A stretch of 7,449 bases of DNA from Chitinophagales bacterium (GTDB lineage Bacteria > Bacteroidota > Bacteroidia > Chitinophagales > UBA2359). The notes under the pieces are model-generated. The model saw only the letters and a program-made list of their open reading frames with translations. It made no database searches and had not been told where the DNA came from. Each line of letters opens with the position of its first letter. The stretch's first letter is position 1. Where the stretch lies: the NCBI GenBank assembly GCA_020631035.1, contig JAHDIA010000295.1:1-7449 (forward strand). Reading direction: 5' to 3'. Of this stretch, positions 1-6,100 are shown one piece after another. The position numbers and the translations under genes were made by a program.

Positions 1-2
1 AA

Positions 3-107
3 CAAACTTCAGACAATGTTACCATTAATGTCTTGGAGTTCAATGGCCCAATGATCAACATCAATGGTCCTGATGCTTTGAGGGGAGGAAACGGTTTTGA
101 ATATTAG
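3..107 (+). CDS. Upstream part of the same giant Ig-like protein, in frame 3, ending at a frameshift stop
   Basis: Frame 3 reads the last strand of a preceding Ig-like domain (TSDNVTINV) followed by a linker and the start of the next domain (FNGPMININGPDAL), which matches the linker-domain grammar seen downstream. After the TTG codon at 78-80 the frame loses homology, reads RGGNGFEY and stops at TAG 105-107. In frame 1 the same stretch has stops at 52-54 (TGA) and 79-81 (TGA), so frame 1 cannot code here. The fragment therefore belongs to the same ancestral reading frame as the array starting at 82, separated by an indel. It is open at the window's left edge, so the gene begins upstream. Confidence 0.8.
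   Translation, partial: QTSDNVTINVLEFNGPMININGPDALRGGNGFEY
78..84 (+). other. Frameshift between frame 3 and frame 1, consistent with loss of 5 bases
   Basis: Frame 3 codes up to GCT TTG (75-80) and frame 1 codes from GGG (82-84), with one stray base between them. The expected CE of the CEGE motif is missing exactly here. Inserting TGTGA between 80 and 81 gives DAL-CEGEE-TVLNISGEY. That restores the motif, rejoins the frames and sets the Cys-to-Trp distance of domain 1 at 54 bases, the value found in nearly every other domain. The CEGEE form also occurs intact at domain 18 (4195-4209). It could be a real disabling deletion, a phase-variable site or a sequencing/assembly error; the clean 7.4 kb frame downstream argues that any mutation is recent or artefactual. 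Confidence 0.8.
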
Positions 108-3100
108 TGGAGAGTATGCAAGTATTGAATGGTTTGCAAGTAACAATGGTGAAGCTGTAGGCAATGCTTTAAGTAGCGGAGTCAACTTTACTGTAGAAAA
201 TGCAGGAACCTATATAGCGCTTGTTGAAGATAATAATGGATGTACTGGTACTTCTAATGAAGTTGAAATAATAAACAATACAATTAGTACAGTTGAAATA
301 ATAGGAGGAAATAATCTAAGTATTTGTGAAGGAGAAAGCATTACCTTAACAGCAAGTGTAGGATTGGAAAATTATCAATGGTATTTGAATGGCAATCCAA
401 TTGGAAATGACGCCAATACCATAGAAGTAAATACAGCAGGTACTTATACTGTTTCTGCTAATGAAACAGATTTGTGTACCGCTACATCTGAGCCTGTTGT
501 TTTAATAGTGAATGAGAATCCTGAACCACAAATTGAAGCGAGCAATCCAACTGATTTGTGTGAAGGAAATTCCTTGACCTTGACAGTTGTTGGAAGCTAT
601 GAAAGTTACCAATGGTTTGATGCTGATGGAAGTATTGCTGGAGCAACAGGAGCAAGTTTGAATGTTAGTGAGTCGGGTGAATATTATGTAGTAGTGGAAG
701 ATGACAATACTTGTACAGGAACATCCAATACTATGAGCATTACAGTAGGAGCCTTGCCAAGCCCAGAAATTGAATTGTTGAGTGGTCCTCAAGAACTATG
801 TGAGGGAGAAACCGCAACACTTGGTGTTGTAGGAACTTACAGTAGCTATCAGTGGTATGACGAAAATGGAACAATTACTGGAGCCAATACTGCTACTTTA
901 GAAGTCAATGAGGCGGCTAATTATTATGTCATTGTTTCAAATGAGCAAGGATGTGAAGGGACTTCTGGAGAGATGGCCATCACAGATAATTTGATAAGTA
1001 CTGTTGAAATCTTAGGAGGCAATCAAGAACTATGTGAGGGAGAAAGCACGACCTTGACAGCAAGTACTGGCTTAGAAAATTATCAATGGTATTTGAATGG
1101 CAATCCTATAGGAGATAACTCAAACACCTTAGAAGTAAATACTACAGGGACTTATACAGTTTCTGCAAACGAAACAGCTTTATGTACAGGCGTTTCTGAC
1201 CCAATCGTTTTAACAGTAAATGAAAATCCTCAACCACAAATTGAAGCGAGTAATCCAACTGATTTGTGTGAAGGAAATGCCTTGACTTTGACAGTGGTAG
1301 GGACTTATGCAACTTATCAGTGGTTCAATGGAGATGCTTCAATCAGTGGAGCCACAACTAATAGTGTAGGAGTAAGTGAATCAGGAAACTATACTGTAGT
1401 AGTAGAAAATGAAAATGGATGTACTGGACAATCAAATGCAATTAATATCAATGTTGGTGGTTTACCAAGTCCAGAAATTGAATTGTTGAGTGGCACCCAA
1501 GACCTCTGTGTGGGAGAAATGGCAATACTTGGTGTGGTTGGTACATACAGTAGCTATCAGTGGTATGATGAAAATGGAGCCATTACTGGAGCCAATACCG
1601 CCTCTTTAGAAGTTAATGAAGCAGCTAATTATTATATAGTTGTTGCCAATGAAGAGAATTGTGAGGGGCAATCAGAGCCATTCCCAATCGCAGTAAACCC
1701 ATTGCCATCGGTTAACATCACTGCCCCCAATAATGAAATATGTGAAGGTGAAACATTAACCCTGAGTACCAATAATATTTTTGAATCTTATGAGTGGTAC
1801 TTAGATAATACAAATTTGGGCAATGGCCCAGAACTAGAAGTGAGCAGTTCTGGTAATTATACTGTAATGGTGACCGATGCGAATGGATGTAGCAATGAAT
1901 CCATTATTTTTGGAGTAGTAGTCAACGAACTGCCAGTTGTTTCAATCAATATTCCTGGTGGACAAAATACTTTCTGTGATGGAGGCAATGTAATATTGAC
2001 AGCCATTATAGAAGATAGTGACAACAATGGAGGTGGAGGTGATGATGACAATGACGGTAGTATGGAAGTGTTCAATTGGTACTTAAATGATGAGCAAGTA
2101 CAAAGCAGTAATGATCCCAATTATATAGCGACTGAATCTGGTTCCATCTATGTAGAAGTCACAGATGTCAATGGATGTACCAATGTGTCTGAAAGTGTAG
2201 AAATAAATGTATCTGCTTTGCCAGAACCAGAGATTACTCCTTTAGGAGATTTGGAGATTTGTGAAGGCGAAAGCACTTCATTGACGGTGACTGGTTCTTA
2301 TACAATGATACAATGGTCTTTGAATGGCACACCAATTGATGGAGCAACAAGTTCAGAATTGGTGGTGGGTATTGCAGGAGCTTATACCGTTTTTGTAGAC
2401 GACAATGAAGGATGTAGTGGAACCTCTTTACCTGTGGAGCTTATTGTCAATCCCAATCCAATTGTAGAAATTACCACAGAAGCAACAAGCATTTGTGAGG
2501 GGGAGGCAACGACCATCAGTGCAACGGAAGGAATGAGTACTTATACTTGGTATCAAGATGGGATAGAAATAAATGGAGAAACCAATTCTAGTATTACGGT
2601 TTCTGAGGCGGGAGTGTACAGTGTTGTTGGTATAGATCAAAATGGGTGTACAGCAGAATCAAATGATATTGAAATTACTGTGTCTAGTGTCAATACTCCT
2701 GAAATTGTGTTGGTCAATGGTAGCGAAAATCTTTGTGAAGGAGCAAGTAGTTTTATTGGCATCAATGGCAATTTTGCTTCTTATCAATGGTACAATGAAA
2801 ATGGACCTATTGAAGGTGAGACAAGTGCTATGTTGGAGACCAATGAAGCAGGTACTTATTACGCTGTTGTAAGCAATGCATTGGGTTGTGAAGCTCAATC
2901 AGATGATTTTACCATCAATGTAAATGGATTGCCAACAGTCAATATTATTGGAAGTGAAAATGAAATATGCTCAGGTGAGATGTTGACATTATCTGTTAAT
3001 GGAGATTTTGAAAATTATCAATGGTACTTGGATGGTGTGTTTATTGAAACAGGACAAGAAATCACTGTTGAGAATGCAGGTGATTTTACAGTTGTTGTAA

Positions 3101-6100
3101 CAGATGCCAATGCTTGTAGTGTAGAGTCTGCTCCTTTTACAGTAAATGTAAATCAATTGCCAATTGTGGATCTTGAAACACCTAATGGCGAAACCATTTT
3201 CTGTGAAGGGGAAAGTGTTAGCATTATTGCATATGTTGATAGTTTTGGTGATGGAAGTGCGGGCGATGATGATCCACAAAGTGGAAATGGGTTTATTTTT
3301 ACTTGGTACGAAAATAGTGAAGAAGCACAAAGCGGAGATATGCCAACATTTGATGTGACTGAATCAGGAATGATATATGTAGAGGTAACAGATACCAATG
3401 GTTGTATGGCTCTTTCTGAAACAATAGAAATAATTATTTCTGCTAGCCCACAAGCTGAAATTGATATACAAGGCCCACAAATCTTCTGTTCTGGTGAAAC
3501 TACTACTTTGAGTCTGCCATCAACTTATGCCAGTGTACAGTGGTATGTCGACGGCAATGCGATTGATGGAGCAACAGATTATGATTTATTGGTTACAAGC
3601 TCTGGTTCATACACCGTTTCTGTTGTGAGCAACGATGGCTGTATTGGTACATCAGAAGCTGTTGTAATATTGGTGAATGACAATCCTTCCATTCAATTAG
3701 GAAGCGTTCAAGATATGATTTGTGAAGGAGAAAGTACCACGATTACGGCAACAGCGGGTTTTGCTTTGTATACTTGGTATTTAAATAATATTGAAATAGA
3801 AACAAGTTCATCTAATACATTGAGTGTTAGTCAAGAAGGAAGCTATTCTGTAGAGGTGCAAGGTACGTCCAATTGTTCTGCTGTTGCAGAACCTATTTTT
3901 ATTGAAGTATTGGATACTCCTGAACCTACTTTGCAAGTTGAGGGAGATAGTGAATTTTGTGAAGGTGGTAGTGTAAACATTGTTGCAGATACTGGATATG
4001 ATAATTATGAATGGTTTGTAAATGGTAGCAGTGCCCAAAATGGTACACAAAATATTTTATTGCTAGAAGAAACAGCAGAGGTATATGTACAAGTTACAGG
4101 AACCAATGGATGTTTGGGAAGTTCTTCAAGCATAACAGTCAATACCAACCCATTGCCTGCTCCACAGATTGTTGCGAGTGGAGGCACAGATATTTGTGAA
4201 GGGGAAGAAATTACACTAGCAGTATCAGGAGATTACAGCATTGTTCAATGGTATTTGAATGGTACGGCCATTCCAACAGGTGTATCCAATGTGATTACTG
4301 TCACTGAAGCAGGTAGCTATACTGTAATGGTTGACGATGCTGTGTCTTGTAGTGGTACTTCTGATCCTGTGGAGGTCAATTTAATTAATATTCCAGAACC
4401 ACAAATCATTCCAGGTGAAGTCTCTATTTGTGGACAAAATGAGCTTCCTGTAATGTTGCAAACACAAGCGATTTATGAAACATATGAATGGTACAGAAAT
4501 GGAATCTTAGTACAGTCAGGTACCAGTCATACATTGGCTGTATTTGAAACTGGATTCTATACTGTACAAGTGTATGGTGAAAATAATTGTAGTACTAGCT
4601 CAACACCTGTTGAAGTAAATATAGGAGAAGATCCTATTCCTGTAATTGAGAACAATGACATTACGACTGCCTGTATTGGAGAATCTATTGATTTGAGTGT
4701 AAGTGGACCTTATTCTGATATTCAATGGTATCTAGATGGTACACCCTATGCTACAGGAAGTACATTGAGTGCAACGGAAGCAGGTACATATACTGTGACT
4801 GTTACAGATTTTAATGGATGTGTAGGAAGTAGCGATGGGCTTACTTTAGAGTTTGTACCAATACCAGTTGTTGAGATAAGTAATGATATAGATCCAGATA
4901 GTGATGTAGTAGGTGTTTGTCAGTCAGATGTTCCTACTGTTGTGCTAACCGCTACAGAAGGATATGTAACGTATGATTGGTACTTGAATGGAGAAAGTGT
5001 GGTGCAATCTAGTGGTTCCAATACATTACAAGTCAATACTTCTGGAATTTATTCAGTTGTGGTAACTGATGACAATGGGAAAGTAAGCAACCCAAGCAAT
5101 GATATGGTGATTAGCTTTTTCCAAGACCCAAGTATTCAGTTGAGTACACCCGATGATTGTTTGTGTATAGGGGAGAGTACAACCTTGAGTGGTGTTACAG
5201 ATGGACTCACTTATTCGTGGAGTCCAGCAGTTAGCCTTTCTTGTAGCAACTGCCCTGAACCAACAGCTGCACCAAGCGAAACGACTACCTATACATTGAC
5301 TGTTACAAATGCCAATAATTGTACAGCTACTGCTCAAATTACAATAGAAGTAAAAGAGCCTACTGTGCTTACTATTAATGATGCAAATGCAATGCTTTGT
5401 CCCAACGAAATTACAACTTTGGGAGCAGATGAAGGTTTTACAAATTATACTTGGTATGGAGACAATGAGGTGATTTATCAAACAGGTGAATCTAATACAT
5501 TTGATGTAAATGTAGCAGGAAACTATTATGTAACCGCTATAGACAGTAATGGCTGTGTATCTACTTCGAATGCCGTTACAGTGCAACAAATGCAAACACC
5601 ACCTCTGTCATTGTCTGTGTCTGGTACAGGTACTTTCTGTGAACAACAAGAAATGACCATAGAAGCTTCTAATGGTTTTGAGTTGTATGAATGGTATGAA
5701 GACAATGTATTGGTACAAACGACTACAGCTGAAGAGCCTTCGTATACAACGACCAATACCTCTCTATTGTATCTTATAGCAATAGATGCCAATGGATGTG
5801 GCGTGCAATCAGAATCTATTTTAATTGATCCTAGTGCATTGCCAGAACCTCGCATCCTTATTCTAGGAGAAGATACCATATGTCCTGGAAGTTGTACAGA
5901 GTTAACAATTCCTGGCAATTATCAAATGATTAGTTGGAAACTTAATGGGGTAGACATTCCTGGAGCAAATAATGCAACGGTTACGGTTTGTGACGGTGGT
6001 TTATACTCGGTGACTGTAAGCGATTTGGAAGGGTGTAGTGGTGAATCAGGGGCCGTTGAAATTGTAATATTAGATGCGCCAACTCCAAGCATAACTGGAG

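Noticed and set aside
79..81. TGA considered as a genuine gene end followed by a new gene
   Set aside because: The frame 1 sequence before it has another stop at 52-54 and does not match the domain family, whereas frame 3 does. The stop results from the indel, and no intergenic sequence or start signal separates the two parts.
283..1701. Direct repeats considered as a CRISPR array or insertion-sequence ends
   Set aside because: The repeats are coding, about 700 bases long, diverged by codon-level substitutions, and without short regular spacers, inverted termini or a transposase.
2029..2058. GGT/GGA-GAT run considered as a phase-variable simple-sequence repeat
   Set aside because: The codons are mixed (GGA, GGT, GAT, GAC, AAT) with no long perfect unit, and the homologous loop in domain 14 has the same length, so slippage is not indicated.
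2642..2872. 76-codon plus-strand open frame in another frame
   Set aside because: It runs inside domains 11-12 of the frame 1 protein, whose conserved Cys/Trp landmarks continue unbroken through it; its Leu/Met-rich product has no support.
2989..3398. Two overlapping minus-strand open frames opposite domains 13-14
   Set aside because: They occupy different frames over the same bases and contradict the strongly conserved sense repeat; neither shows a domain.
5053..5595. 180-codon open frame on the minus strand
   Set aside because: It lies wholly antisense to the Ig-like array in domains 21-23. Its protein is an irregular Cys/Ile/Ser-rich string with no recognisable domain, as expected from the complement of repetitive AT-rich codons.
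5526..5918. 130-codon open frame on the minus strand
   Set aside because: It overlaps both the preceding antisense frame and the sense repeat array. It has no domain or independent start context and is explained as a shadow of the sense gene.
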